Assembly: GCA_028293125.1 (NCBI GenBank)
Contig: JAQGPJ010000072.1
Coordinates: 1 to 64,000 of the forward strand
DNA length: 64,000 nt
Direction of reading: 5' to 3'
Source: Verrucomicrobiales bacterium
GTDB taxonomy: Bacteria; Verrucomicrobiota; Verrucomicrobiia; Verrucomicrobiales; V1-33
Positions 1 through 8,156 of the stretch are shown here, one piece after another (position 1 is the stretch's first letter; each line of letters starts with the position of its first letter). The notes beneath the pieces are model-generated. The model saw nothing but the letters and a program-made list of their open reading frames with translations, had not been told where the DNA came from and searched no databases. The position numbers were made by a program, and so were the translations under genes.

Positions 1-242
1 TGAACTCAGCGGCCGCGGGAAAGTCCGGGACGGGACCTTGGAAGCGTCGAAAATCTCCAAAAAAACCGGGTTTATCGGGTAAAATCCATGTTTCGAGCAC
101 CGATTGCTCTCCAAATCCAATGGCGAACTTAAACCTGTCTGCTGGAGACCAGCTCGTTGGGAAATGAGTGGGAAAAACAGATGATCGGCCAGCGTTTTCC
201 CCCATGGGCTGCCTCTAAAGCGTACTAACGGTTCAGTGGCTA

Positions 243-258
243 GGGCCTGTCGACATTG
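243..258 (+). repeat. Left terminal inverted repeat of the IS5-family element
   Basis: Matches the reverse complement of 1121-1136 at 15 of 16 positions and is preceded by the target dinucleotide TA. Confidence 0.88.
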
Positions 259-259
259 A

Positions 260-1048
260 TCACCAGAGGTTGTCAGCGGTGTAAATGGCGGCCAGAGCAC
301 AACAGATGAAGGCGAAAAACATGCGTTTGGTTTTTTCAAAGCGGCTCGCCAGCCTCCGGAACACTTTGAGGCGCTGGAACACGTTCTCCACGGCATGCCG
401 TGTGCGGTAAAGCGCGGCGTCGTAAGGCCCGGGATCCTTGACGTTTTTGCGGGCCGGAATGCAGGGCTCGCAGTCCTGCGCACGGATTTTGTCCCGCAGC
501 GGCCGGCTGTCCTGGCCTTTATCACCGACCACGGCGGTGTCCTCCAGGTTTTCCAAAAGCTTCGGGGCGACGGTCACGTCACTCACGTTTCCAGCTGTCA
601 GCTCCATGGGGGCGGCCAGCTTTCCCAGGGCGTCCACCACGATGTGGATTTTGGTGTTGAGGCCGCCGCGCGATTTGCCGATGGCCTTGTCCTTCGCGCT
701 TCCGCGGCCATTGGCGTGCTGGTGAACCTTGCAGTGGGTGCTGTTCATGAACACGGCCTCGGACGTGTCCCCGATGATCATGCGGTCCTGGAGGAATTCG
801 AAAAAGCCCGCCGTGGAGAGCCGGTTGAAGTACTGATGGATGGCGCACCAGGGGCCGAACTCCGATGGCAAAGCCCGCCAGGCGCAGCCATTGCGCAGGA
901 GATACCAGAGGGCGTTGAGGTGCCCGTCAACGGCGGCTGTCCGGCCGCCGCCGAGGGGGGATCCATGGTTGGCCTCACGGAACTCCCCGATCAGCTTTTT
1001 CATGAGCCCGCGCAGCGTCTCCGGCATGAAACTGTGAAAGTCAGTCAT
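260..1048 (-). CDS. IS5-family transposase with first catalytic Asp replaced by Asn
   Basis: 262 residues, full length for a one-frame IS5/IS427 transposase. The N-terminal DUF4096-like region (about 1-75, with WRALPSEFGPW) is followed by an RNase H-fold DDE domain. The segment before the conserved HQHA (about 100-112) reads FMNSTHCKVHQHANG. Relatives usually have D-S-T here, the D being the first catalytic carboxylate; this copy has an AAC (Asn) codon. The second Asp is present in VVGDKGQDSRPLRD (relatives usually have Y instead of Q), and the Glu is present in RHAVENVFQRLKVFRRLA. Family and reading frame are clear. Loss of activity is inferred from the D-to-N change and not shown. Confidence 0.9.
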   Translation of the reverse strand: MTDFHSFMPETLRGLMKKLIGEFREANHGSPLGGGRTAAVDGHLNALWYLLRNGCAWRALPSEFGPWCAIHQYFNRLSTAGFFEFLQDRMIIGDTSEAVFMNSTHCKVHQHANGRGSAKDKAIGKSRGGLNTKIHIVVDALGKLAAPMELTAGNVSDVTVAPKLLENLEDTAVVGDKGQDSRPLRDKIRAQDCEPCIPARKNVKDPGPYDAALYRTRHAVENVFQRLKVFRRLASRFEKTKRMFFAFICCALAAIYTADNLW

Positions 1049-1120
1049 AAGTCAGACCGCAAAAATCAGTCTCAACATTGCAATTTCAAGCCTGCATCTG
1101 TTCAAAATTGCAACCGGAGG

Positions 1121-1136
1121 CAATGTCGACAAGCCC
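1121..1136 (-). repeat. Right terminal inverted repeat of the IS5-family element
   Basis: Reads CAATGTCGACAAGCCC on the plus strand, is followed by TA, and pairs with 243-258. Confidence 0.88.
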
Positions 1137-1233
1137 TAATCGAACCCCATCATGAGGCGCATGGACGTCGGAAAGGACAACTAAGGGCGAAAAGCGCCTT
1201 TTCCAAGGGCTCCACCGGGCAAACCGGTCAACC

Positions 1234-1252
1234 CAATAATGGGGTATTATTG
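1234..1252. repeat. AT-rich inverted repeat in spacer (CAATAAT ... ATTATTG)
   Basis: Perfect 7-bp arms around a 5-bp centre, preceded by GGTCAACCC. It lies between the IS right end and the DUF418-like gene. The left flank and arm, GGTCAACCCAATAAT, recur exactly at 8102-8116, and a related structure lies at 4857-4874. Function unknown. Confidence 0.6.
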
Positions 1253-1294
1253 AATTCCGGACCATGCCCGGAACTCCCGGTCGGCCATCCTCCG

Positions 1295-2395
1295 TCACCG
1301 CCCTCTTCCGGCGGCCCGCAGAAGATACTCCAGAGGGCCGTGCGCAAAGCGCCCCGTCCACCGGAGGGAGACCGCCATGGCGGCCAGGAAAAAGGCAGAC
1401 GCCGCCGCCAGCGCCTTTCCGGGTGTGGACTCCGTCCAGCCCAGTGCCGCAACGCCCCCCAGCCCGATGACAATGTGGGCGATGTACCATGTGAAGGCCA
1501 TCCTCCCCGTGGCCGCCAGCGCCCTCACGGGCAAACTTTCCCGCCAGCGCTCCGCCGCCAGGACACAGGCTCCGGTCACGGCCAAGGCGCAGCCTCCGGC
1601 ATTGAGAAGAAAAAGCGGCAGCGGGGGCATGGACAGCAGGCCAAAGAGAGCCACGGCGCTTTCACGGTCCAGGCCCGGCTGCGGCCAGCGCTCCGTCCAC
1701 CCCAGAAGGAGGCCGGACGCCAGCGCCGTGACGGCCACCGTCCCCAGACCGGCCCAAACGGCGGTGCGGGCCACCCTGGGACACGACCAGTCCAGGCGTC
1801 CCAGCCACAGACCGGAAATAAGAAGCCCGGTCCATGGAAAAACAGAACGGAAGCCGTCAAAGAAAAGATTGCGGACCGCTCCGGACGGCGTCCAGAGGCC
1901 ATGGTATTTCATGGCGCTCCAGTCCCAGTTGCGGCTGTAGTCGAGGAGGAAAAACAGCAGGCAGAACAGGGCCGCGAAGCAGCCCGCAACGGTCAGCAGC
2001 GTCCGCCCGCCGCGCCTGATGAGCCATGGGGCCAGCAGCAGGGAGACGCCGTACACCCGGAGAATGTCGCCTTCCCAGATCATGAGGTTGAGAAATCCCA
2101 GAACCAGAAGCAGCAGGCCGCGCTGCCGGAGCATGGCGTCCGTCCCGGCCGGACCGCCCGCCGCGTCCGTCCTTGCCGCCAGCAGGGACACACCCATTCC
2201 TGCCAGCATCACAAAGACCGCCGCCGGACGGCCGTCCAGAAGGGACATCATGACGGCGCTCCACTTCCGGGGCGTCCCTGCGGCGGTCATCACCAGATTG
2301 AAATGCACCACCGTCATCCCCAGCACCGCGAGGGCGCGGGCCACATCAAATCCCGCGATTCTTTTCCTGTCCTTGAAGGAATCCGGGGGCGTCAT
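1295..2395 (-). CDS. DUF418-family integral membrane protein
   Basis: 366 residues with roughly ten hydrophobic segments. The N-terminus RIAGFDVARALAVLGMTVVHF matches the opening shared by DUF418, DUF1624 and heparan-alpha-glucosaminide acetyltransferase-like proteins. The C-terminal pattern W..RF.HGPLEYLLR is typical of DUF418. It sits in the inner membrane; no substrate is established for most members of the family, and acyl or small-molecule transfer is only a guess. It stands alone: upstream is the spacer to the frameshifted 2507-3272 gene and downstream is the IS element. Family membership is fairly sure, role unknown. Confidence 0.75.
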   Translation of the reverse strand: MTPPDSFKDRKRIAGFDVARALAVLGMTVVHFNLVMTAAGTPRKWSAVMMSLLDGRPAAVFVMLAGMGVSLLAARTDAAGGPAGTDAMLRQRGLLLLVLGFLNLMIWEGDILRVYGVSLLLAPWLIRRGGRTLLTVAGCFAALFCLLFFLLDYSRNWDWSAMKYHGLWTPSGAVRNLFFDGFRSVFPWTGLLISGLWLGRLDWSCPRVARTAVWAGLGTVAVTALASGLLLGWTERWPQPGLDRESAVALFGLLSMPPLPLFLLNAGGCALAVTGACVLAAERWRESLPVRALAATGRMAFTWYIAHIVIGLGGVAALGWTESTPGKALAAASAFFLAAMAVSLRWTGRFAHGPLEYLLRAAGRGR

Positions 2396-2506
2396 GGGTG
2401 GAAAATGACCCTGCCGGATACTTTCAAAAGCGCAAAACCCGCCACCCGGAGCGGAGGATCAGGCTTTCGGGTGCCTTCCCAATGCTTTTACACGTTTGAT
2501 GACATC

Positions 2507-3272
2507 TCATTTCTCCGGTGCGAGACGGGGATTAGGGATGACCTTGGCCGTCATCGCCTTAAGTTCCGAAGCCAGGGCCGCGTCGCTTTTATCCGCCATC
2601 AGTTTTGAAAGTGTCAGCATGGTTTCAACAAGCCTTTCGTCAAAGTGCTGCATGGTTTGCCGCATGCTCGGGCTCCACCCCTTCAATTGATTTCTGATCT
2701 CCTCATTTTGGGCGATCTCCCGCGCGAGGTATTTTTTGACATTACCGATGTATTTGAAATAGAGATCAAATTCCCCTGCCTCCAGTAACTGGTGCTTCAA
2801 ATAGGTAAAACATTGTTTGGCAAACTCCGGCCTCCTCTGATCCAGCTCTTTGAAGAGTGCGAGGGAGCGGGATTCGTCCTCCAGATACCTGTTGATGGCC
2901 ACAATATCGCCCACCAGATCACTGTTCTGGCCCCCCTCCTTCAATGGCGCGGTTTTTCTCCTCCCTTCTCTTTTCCAAAGATTGGCGGGCGGGCGGGTAT
3001 TTCAATCCCAGTTCCACCCACTCGGACAAAGCGTAGGAAAGCCTCACTCCGGCCATGGACGGGCGGAGACGCAGGGCGTTCTCATGAAACCACTCATACC
3101 GTTCCAAAGCTTTGGCGTATTCTCCATTCCCTGCAAATTCCCGGGCATCATCCAGAGCCTGTGTCACCTCGTCCTTTTTGGGAGTTGCATTTTGGGACGG
3201 GGAGGGAGCGGATGGGGGTGTGACAGGAGGAAGCGCCGCCGCCGCGAGCTGGAAAAGCAAAACGGGAGTCAT
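2507..3272 (-). pseudogene. Secreted helical-repeat protein split by a one-base frameshift
   Basis: Two overlapping minus-strand frames make one continuous protein. The first (start ATG at 3272, signal peptide MTPVLLFQLAAAALPPV) contains GEYAKALERYEWFHENALRLRPSMAGVRLSYALSEW split by a run limit here into its recognisable parts GEYAKALERYEWFHENA and GVRLSYALSEWVELG, and ends at 2919. The second enters at about 2935 with SDLVGDIVAINRYLEDE and ends EKLAPEK-like at 2507 (RLAPEK). The frames meet at a run of six C/G at 2931-2936. The whole resembles a TPR-like family common in Verrucomicrobia in which the 'WFH...' segment is followed by a 'DxxAIN' segment. Either the gene is recently broken, the base count is a sequencing error, or slippage joins the frames. 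Function unknown. Confidence 0.6.
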
Positions 3273-3589
3273 AATAAATAAACCGTAAACGGAATGACTG
3301 GATGGAGTCAACCACAGGTGTCAGGGGGCCGCCGCAAACACCCCTTGTGCGGCTTCGCGACGGAGACGATGAGGCAGCATTCAGGCTGCGGGGAATTCAA
3401 TAATGGGGAAAGCCTTTTTCCGTGCGTGGATTCGAAATACCCAAATTCACCAGGCCCAAGGCGCAAGCCGGCACCGGGGTTGGAGCAGCGACAGAACCGT
3501 TAGTGCACTTAGCGACCGTCAGCCAGTCTTGACGCAGGCCTTCGAAGACGCTGAAAATCCCCATTGAAACCGGCTTTTCCCTTCCCTTC

Positions 3590-4360
3590 TCAACCCTTCG
3601 GCTTGAGCCGTGCATAAACCCTGCCCTCACCGGATCCCTCCACGGCGATGGCAGCGGATTCGAGCCAGTCGTGGCCGGGTTTGATGGTTTTGCGCAGCGG
3701 AGTCAGGGGACCGGTAGGAAGAGAGACTTGGCTGAAGCCTCTGTCCTCCTCGGAAACTACGGATAAGATCACCGAAGTGTGACTAACCGGATCAATGCCG
3801 ATTTGGACCCACCGGTCGAAACCAGGCATTGTGTCCACAATATCAAGATAATCCTTTTTTCCATCCTTCTCAAACCACAGCTCCAGCTCGCCCTGCGGCA
3901 GATCCCTGAGCGGAAAGGCGACCATGCCCATCAGGTTCTGCAGAGCCTCAAGACGCCATGGTTCCGGAGGCGCTTCGGCCTGGGGTCCCGCAGGCCCGGC
4001 TATTCCCGACTGACGAATGGAAAGGATCGAAGTGAGGGGAAACCAGTGAAGGCCGCGGTGCGGTTCATGCCCGGCTCCCGGCACGCCGCTCAACACGAGA
4101 AACCGCTGCGTCTCCGCCACCACGTATCCGGAAACGGAAACCTCCACTCCGTCATAGGTGCCGGTCTGCCGCGAAATCGGCTTGAGACTGGAGACTCCAA
4201 GCGCCGAGCGGCTGAGCGCCACGGTTACGAAGGTTCCCTCCAGTGAAGGCGGGGATTTAGCCGGGAGCGCGGGCGCTTTCTGCTTGCTGCAGCCTGTTGT
4301 GAGGATACAGGCGGCGGCGATGGCAGAGATCAGTCTTTGCATGGCGGGGGATGAATTCAA
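3590..4360 (-). CDS. Putative lipoprotein, unknown function
   Basis: 256 residues. The N-terminus is a lipoprotein signal: positive start, hydrophobic stretch LISAIAAACILTTGC, and a lipobox ending LTTGC at about residue 24, so the mature protein probably starts at that Cys and is membrane-anchored. The rest is soluble with mixed beta-type composition and no motif I recognise. The next gene in the same direction is the frameshifted 2507-3272 gene, about 320 bp away. The 3312-3589 spacer holds no convincing gene. Confidence 0.65.
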   Translation of the reverse strand: MNSSPAMQRLISAIAAACILTTGCSKQKAPALPAKSPPSLEGTFVTVALSRSALGVSSLKPISRQTGTYDGVEVSVSGYVVAETQRFLVLSGVPGAGHEPHRGLHWFPLTSILSIRQSGIAGPAGPQAEAPPEPWRLEALQNLMGMVAFPLRDLPQGELELWFEKDGKKDYLDIVDTMPGFDRWVQIGIDPVSHTSVILSVVSEEDRGFSQVSLPTGPLTPLRKTIKPGHDWLESAAIAVEGSGEGRVYARLKPKG

Positions 4361-4579
4361 AAACCGCAGTGCTCCGGCGCCGGCTTTTTACTGCGTCCTG
4401 AAATCCTTTCGACGGCTAATGGTCTTAAGCTCAGCAAATACTTTGGACGGGGCAAGCGTGGATTCAACGGGTGTGGCCCGCCGCCCGGAGCAGTTTTCCG
4501 CAATGCATAATTAGGTGAGGGATGCCATGCTTCCAAGGCTGGCTTATGCGCCGGAGTTCCTCGCCGCCCCGAACAGGGG

Positions 4580-4804
4580 CGGTGGGGAGAACAAGGCTGG
4601 ACCATTCTCTCCGGCACGGAAACCGTGGAACCCGTGAGCGGTGGCTGGGAGAGGATGACGGTGGAGAATCTGACCACGGTCACCACCAATGCCACACGCT
4701 TTGCGCGCGTCAGAATGACCATTGTGCCCTGGGGCAGCCAGGAACTGCTTGCCCCGCAGCATTCACCCGTGAGCCCGTCCCGCGGACCATTTTGCACAGG
4801 ATGA
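4580..4804 (+). pseudogene. Possible C-terminal remnant of a secreted protein
   Basis: One frame reads W-T-I-L-S-G-T-E-T-V-E-P-V-S-G-G-W-E-R-M and then TRFARVRMTIVPW before a TGA at 4802. Phrases such as 'GGWERVTV...TRFARV' are common at the ends of verrucomicrobial secreted proteins. No start codon or upstream domain is present, so if real it is a leftover fragment. Low confidence. Confidence 0.3.
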
Positions 4805-4856
4805 CGAGTGCGGAAGATGGAATTTCCCCTTCCCTGCTTTTTTCGTCCACCCAACA

Positions 4857-4874
4857 CAATAATGTATTTTATTG
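4857..4874. repeat. AT-rich inverted repeat in spacer (CAATAA ... TTATTG)
   Basis: 6-bp arms with a 6-bp centre, followed by GTTCGAAATAAAC. It resembles the element at 8110-8127, which is followed by TTTCGGATTTGAA. It lies in the 4361-5009 spacer. Confidence 0.5.
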
Positions 4875-4919
4875 GTTCGAAATAAACCTCCCCCGGATCA
4901 GCTTTGACAGCTTAGGCAT

Positions 4920-4946
4920 GGTGCATGGCGGCGGAAGCCATGCACC
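4920..4946 (-). terminator. Strong hairpin downstream of the repeat-protein gene
   Basis: Perfect 10-bp stem GGTGCATGGC/GCCATGCACC with a 7-nt loop, about 64 nt beyond the stop of the minus-strand gene at 5010-7442. A second small hairpin (CCGGCA/TGCCGG, 4945-4959) abuts it. There is no T-run on the minus strand, so intrinsic termination is plausible but unproven. Confidence 0.4.
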
Positions 4947-5009
4947 GGCACGATGCCGGCGGGAATTCAATCCCCGTAAATCCGGCTTTCCATCCACGGA
5001 GAAACGCGG

Positions 5010-7442
5010 TCACGGTGCTTTCAGCCGGTAATAAGCCCTTCCGGGGGACGGTGCCTCATCCAACCAGAGAATTGTCCCATCCGGCCCTGCGGTGAAGGGC
5101 AGCCCGGGCGTCCAAGCCTCCAAATCCGTTGAACGCTGCAGCAGATACTCCGCTCCCGGAAGAGCTTTGAAAGTGATGCGCATCCTGCCATCCGCCAGCC
5201 GCTCCGCCTGTGGTTCGCCACCGTTTTCACCGAAGGGAGCGGGCCCGCTTTGAGCGGTGTAGGAAAAAACGCCCACCGAGTTTGACCTCGGACGGCCGGC
5301 GGCGATGAGGTTTCCTGAGAATGAGGCCCCGTAGTATGGAGCCGCCACATAGGGAAAGCCGGTGCCCAGAATGCTGTTGGTCAAATCAATCAAACCCGCC
5401 GTGCCGCCGCCGCTTTTCCCCAGAGTCACTGCTCCGGAGTCCTTCGCTCCCGTGCCTTTCCAGTAACGGCTGCTGAACACATAATAGCCTCCGTTCAAAG
5501 CCTCCACCCCGTCCCGGCCAACCAGGTCGTCCTTTTTGGAACCGGCGATGGAGTTGGCGGTGCTTATCTCCCCGGTCCTTCCCGCCGTTCCATCACACCA
5601 GGCCACCGCTCCGGCGTCGGCGGCACCGCCCGCGTCCCAATACGGACTGCCGGCCACATAATTGCCGTCACTGAGCGCGGTGACCTCACCAATACGGTCC
5701 TCCGCTGTGGAACCCGTCAGGGAATTGGCGGCGCCCACGGGCCCGGTCCGGCCTCTTGTCCCGCCGCACCACGTGACCGCCCCGGCGTCAGGAATATCAC
5801 CCTTGTCCCAGAGGACGCTCCTCACGACATAGTTCCCGTTTCCGAGCGCCACCACACCGGGATGCCTTCTTGAGCCCTCCATGGTGTCAGCGCCCACGTG
5901 ATCATCCAAGGAGGTTCCCACGAGGGAATTGGCCGCGGAGACCACGTCAATAAGACCAGCGCCTCCATCGCACCACGTCACCGCCCCGGCGCGGAAGGCC
6001 GCCGGCCTGTTATGCCACTGGGGGCTGCAAACCACGTAATTGCCGTTTGCCAAGACCGTGAGGTAAGACTCCGGCCCGGTTCCAACCAATGAATTTTCCG
6101 CTGAAACCGTGCCGCTGAGGGGGCCGCCTCCGATCACATGCGTCACCGCTCCGGAGCCGAATTCCGAAGTCCGGTTCCACAGGGGGCTGCAGACCGCATA
6201 GTGCCCGTTGGCCAGAGCGGCCATCCCGCCGCCGCCAATGCAGTCACCCGCGGTTGCACCTGTCAGGGAACCGGCGGCGCTTATCCTCCCTGCCATGCCG
6301 GCGCTCCCGTCACACCACATCACCGCCCCGGAGTTCTCCGCACCGGGCTTATCCCAAAGCGGACTGGCCACCGCGTAATTGCCGTCACTGAGGGGGATAA
6401 CATCCCCTTTTGGCCGTGCGGTTGTGCCCGTATCCATCCCGCCGCCGCCCGCAAGGTCTCCCGGCGACGATCCAATGAGTGAATTAGCCCCGCTCACCGG
6501 CCCGATCAGCCCGCCTCCGGCCGGGCACCATGTCACCGCCCCCGCGCCCGGCACTGTTCCGTCGCTCCATTGGGGACTGACAACGACAAAGTTTCCGTTT
6601 GCCAGTTCGACCACCGGGCCGCCAAGGCTGAGATCCCCGCCCCCGACCCGGCTTTGAGCTGCCGTGCCGAACAGGGCGTTCTCCGTGGAGACAGGGCCGC
6701 GGCGTCCGGTCCCGCCATCGCACCAGACCACGGCCCCCGCATTCCGCGCCCCTCCGTTGCTCCACTGCGGGCAGGTGACCACATAATCCCCGTTTTTGAG
6801 CCCCGTCACCGTGCCGACCTGATCGTTGATTATGGATCCGACCAGGGAATTGGCGGAGGAGATCACGCCTGCGGTTCCGACCGCTCCGTTGCCCCAGGTC
6901 ACCGCTCCGGCTCCGGCATTGCCGCCGTTGCTCCAGTACCGGGCCGAGACCACATAGTTGCCGTTGCTCAGCGCCGTCACACCCGCCGATCCGCCCGCCT
7001 CCATGTCCCCGAAACCCGCGCCCGTCAGGGAGTTTTCCGCGGAGACCACGCCGCTCACCCCCGTGTCCCGGTTTCCCCAGGTGACCGCTCCGGTCCCCCG
7101 GTTCCACAGGTGACTGAGCACCACGTAGTTTCCATTGGCCAGCACCTTCACTCCCCCCATACCCACGTGATCGCCCCTGTGGGAACCGGTCAGTGTGCTG
7201 ATCAGCACCCCGGCGGGGGAGTAAAGATACACTGCCCCGACATCGTACATGAAACCGGGCGCATAGAGGAACGGATCGGTCACCACGATGTTGCCGTTGG
7301 GCAGAATCGTCACTGTGGAGCCGAATTCGCCGCTTTCCTCCGGTGCCTTAATATCTGTCTGGCCTGCCCGCGTATACGGCGGGAGAGTGAAAAGCACAGC
7401 CGTCAGGGCCGGGAGCAACAAGGAGGAAGGGGGGAATTTCAT
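5010..7442 (-). CDS. Secreted 11-repeat protein with C-terminal sorting-like module
   Basis: 810 residues from the ATG at 7442, chosen because it opens directly with a signal peptide (MKFPPSSLLLPALTAVLF); an in-frame ATG at 7553 would put 37 unlikely residues in front. After a short leader come eleven units of about 55 residues, each built on NGNYVV-SP-W...AGAVTWCDG..G..G.VS..NSL.GS..D.VG, ending near residue 720. The regular beta-strand pattern suggests a beta-propeller or solenoid, comparable to integrin-like FG-GAP repeats, but I cannot assign the fold. The last ~85 residues (E-Y-L-L-Q-R-S-T-D-L-E-A-W-T ... ILWLDEAP ... AYYRLKAP) match a module found at the C-termini of many verrucomicrobial secreted proteins. 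Ligand unknown. Confidence 0.8.
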   Translation of the reverse strand: MKFPPSSLLLPALTAVLFTLPPYTRAGQTDIKAPEESGEFGSTVTILPNGNIVVTDPFLYAPGFMYDVGAVYLYSPAGVLISTLTGSHRGDHVGMGGVKVLANGNYVVLSHLWNRGTGAVTWGNRDTGVSGVVSAENSLTGAGFGDMEAGGSAGVTALSNGNYVVSARYWSNGGNAGAGAVTWGNGAVGTAGVISSANSLVGSIINDQVGTVTGLKNGDYVVTCPQWSNGGARNAGAVVWCDGGTGRRGPVSTENALFGTAAQSRVGGGDLSLGGPVVELANGNFVVVSPQWSDGTVPGAGAVTWCPAGGGLIGPVSGANSLIGSSPGDLAGGGGMDTGTTARPKGDVIPLSDGNYAVASPLWDKPGAENSGAVMWCDGSAGMAGRISAAGSLTGATAGDCIGGGGMAALANGHYAVCSPLWNRTSEFGSGAVTHVIGGGPLSGTVSAENSLVGTGPESYLTVLANGNYVVCSPQWHNRPAAFRAGAVTWCDGGAGLIDVVSAANSLVGTSLDDHVGADTMEGSRRHPGVVALGNGNYVVRSVLWDKGDIPDAGAVTWCGGTRGRTGPVGAANSLTGSTAEDRIGEVTALSDGNYVAGSPYWDAGGAADAGAVAWCDGTAGRTGEISTANSIAGSKKDDLVGRDGVEALNGGYYVFSSRYWKGTGAKDSGAVTLGKSGGGTAGLIDLTNSILGTGFPYVAAPYYGASFSGNLIAAGRPRSNSVGVFSYTAQSGPAPFGENGGEPQAERLADGRMRITFKALPGAEYLLQRSTDLEAWTPGLPFTAGPDGTILWLDEAPSPGRAYYRLKAP

Positions 7443-7527
7443 CAATCTGGGGAGCAAGAGCCGTGATAATAATTTAACGGCAATGAATCGACAAGACTCA
7501 TACTGGTTTGGGAAACTGACGACCAGC

Positions 7528-8022
7528 TCATAGGATTTGGGAATGCCGTACAATTTTCGTTCCCTTGGAAATCATGAAAGCTGCGATGAGGCGCTCCTTG
7601 GGTATAGTGCCCGTATTCTCACAGTGAGTCAGCAAGGCGGCAATCACATCGCCACGCCCGCTACCCAGCCATGCATCCGGCCCCGGCAAGGCAAGCCGGC
7701 GTCCCCGGCCCGCAAGAACCAGTTGGCCGGATCCCGTCCAAACATTCTCAATGGAGGACCATGGCATGAAGAATGCGCCGAGCATGGAGCGCTGTATCAC
7801 TCCTAGAGCATCAACGCTGACTGTTCCGGAATACAGGAACAGGTATGCGCCCGCCAATGCAAAGTCCACGAAAACTGAAGGAATCCAAAGAGGGAAAGGC
7901 TCCCGGCTTAGAAAGCAAAGGACGGTGAACCATAAACACATGAGGAAACAAATTGCTCCAACAACCTGGGCGATGCGCTGGTTGCACGACGCGCGGCGGG
8001 GAACATTCGGCGCGCAACTCAT
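7528..8022 (-). CDS. Small membrane protein with PH-like C-terminal region
   Basis: 164 residues. Two hydrophobic segments (about 18-38 and 48-66) are followed by a soluble beta-rich region containing GVIQRSMLGAFFMPWSSIENVW, the pattern of bacterial PH-like (bPH/YdbT) domains, where a 'W..I..V' strand follows the membrane pair. It is 85 bp upstream of the repeat-protein gene on the same strand, but nothing links their functions. Function unknown. Confidence 0.55.
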   Translation of the reverse strand: MSCAPNVPRRASCNQRIAQVVGAICFLMCLWFTVLCFLSREPFPLWIPSVFVDFALAGAYLFLYSGTVSVDALGVIQRSMLGAFFMPWSSIENVWTGSGQLVLAGRGRRLALPGPDAWLGSGRGDVIAALLTHCENTGTIPKERLIAAFMISKGTKIVRHSQIL

Positions 8023-8109
8023 GGGTTCTGGAGATTTTGTGTGGGCTGGCAGCGCGGGGCGGCAAAGAACCGCCTTTTCTGGGTGCCGCTCCGGGCTCCG
8101 GGGTCAACC

Positions 8110-8127
8110 CAATAATAGATCTTATTG
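8110..8127. repeat. AT-rich inverted repeat in spacer (CAATAA ... TTATTG)
   Basis: 6-bp arms, 6-bp centre (TAGATC). The flank GGTCAACCCAATAAT (8102-8116) is identical to 1226-1240. Confidence 0.6.
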
Positions 8128-8138
8128 TTTCGGATTTG

Positions 8139-8156
8139 AATTTTCTCGAGAAAATT
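8139..8156. repeat. 18-bp perfect palindrome
   Basis: AATTTTCTCGAGAAAATT, adjacent to the AT-rich inverted repeat. Could be an operator for the neighbouring genes; no direct evidence. Confidence 0.5.

Larger units (their letters stand above)
243..1136 (-). mobile_element. IS5-family insertion sequence (IS427-like), one transposase gene
   Basis: An 894-bp element bounded by 16-bp imperfect inverted repeats (15/16 identical). The left end reads GGGCCTGTCGACATTG at 243-258. The right end, read on the minus strand from 1136, differs only by T for C at position 6. A TA dinucleotide flanks both ends (241-242 and 1137-1138), the short target duplication usual for the IS427 branch of IS5. It carries a single transposase gene on the minus strand. 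The ends are complete, so insertion was probably fairly recent, but the transposase has a suspicious catalytic substitution (see its entry). Confidence 0.9.

Noticed and set aside
1185-1205. Intrinsic terminator after the DUF418-like gene
   Set aside because: The candidate stem contains a bulge and is not followed by a T-run on the minus strand.
395-2608. A 737-codon open frame on the plus strand
   Set aside because: It is antisense to the IS transposase and the DUF418-like gene, is rich in R, P, G, Q and H, and has no domain. It is a product of high GC, not a gene.
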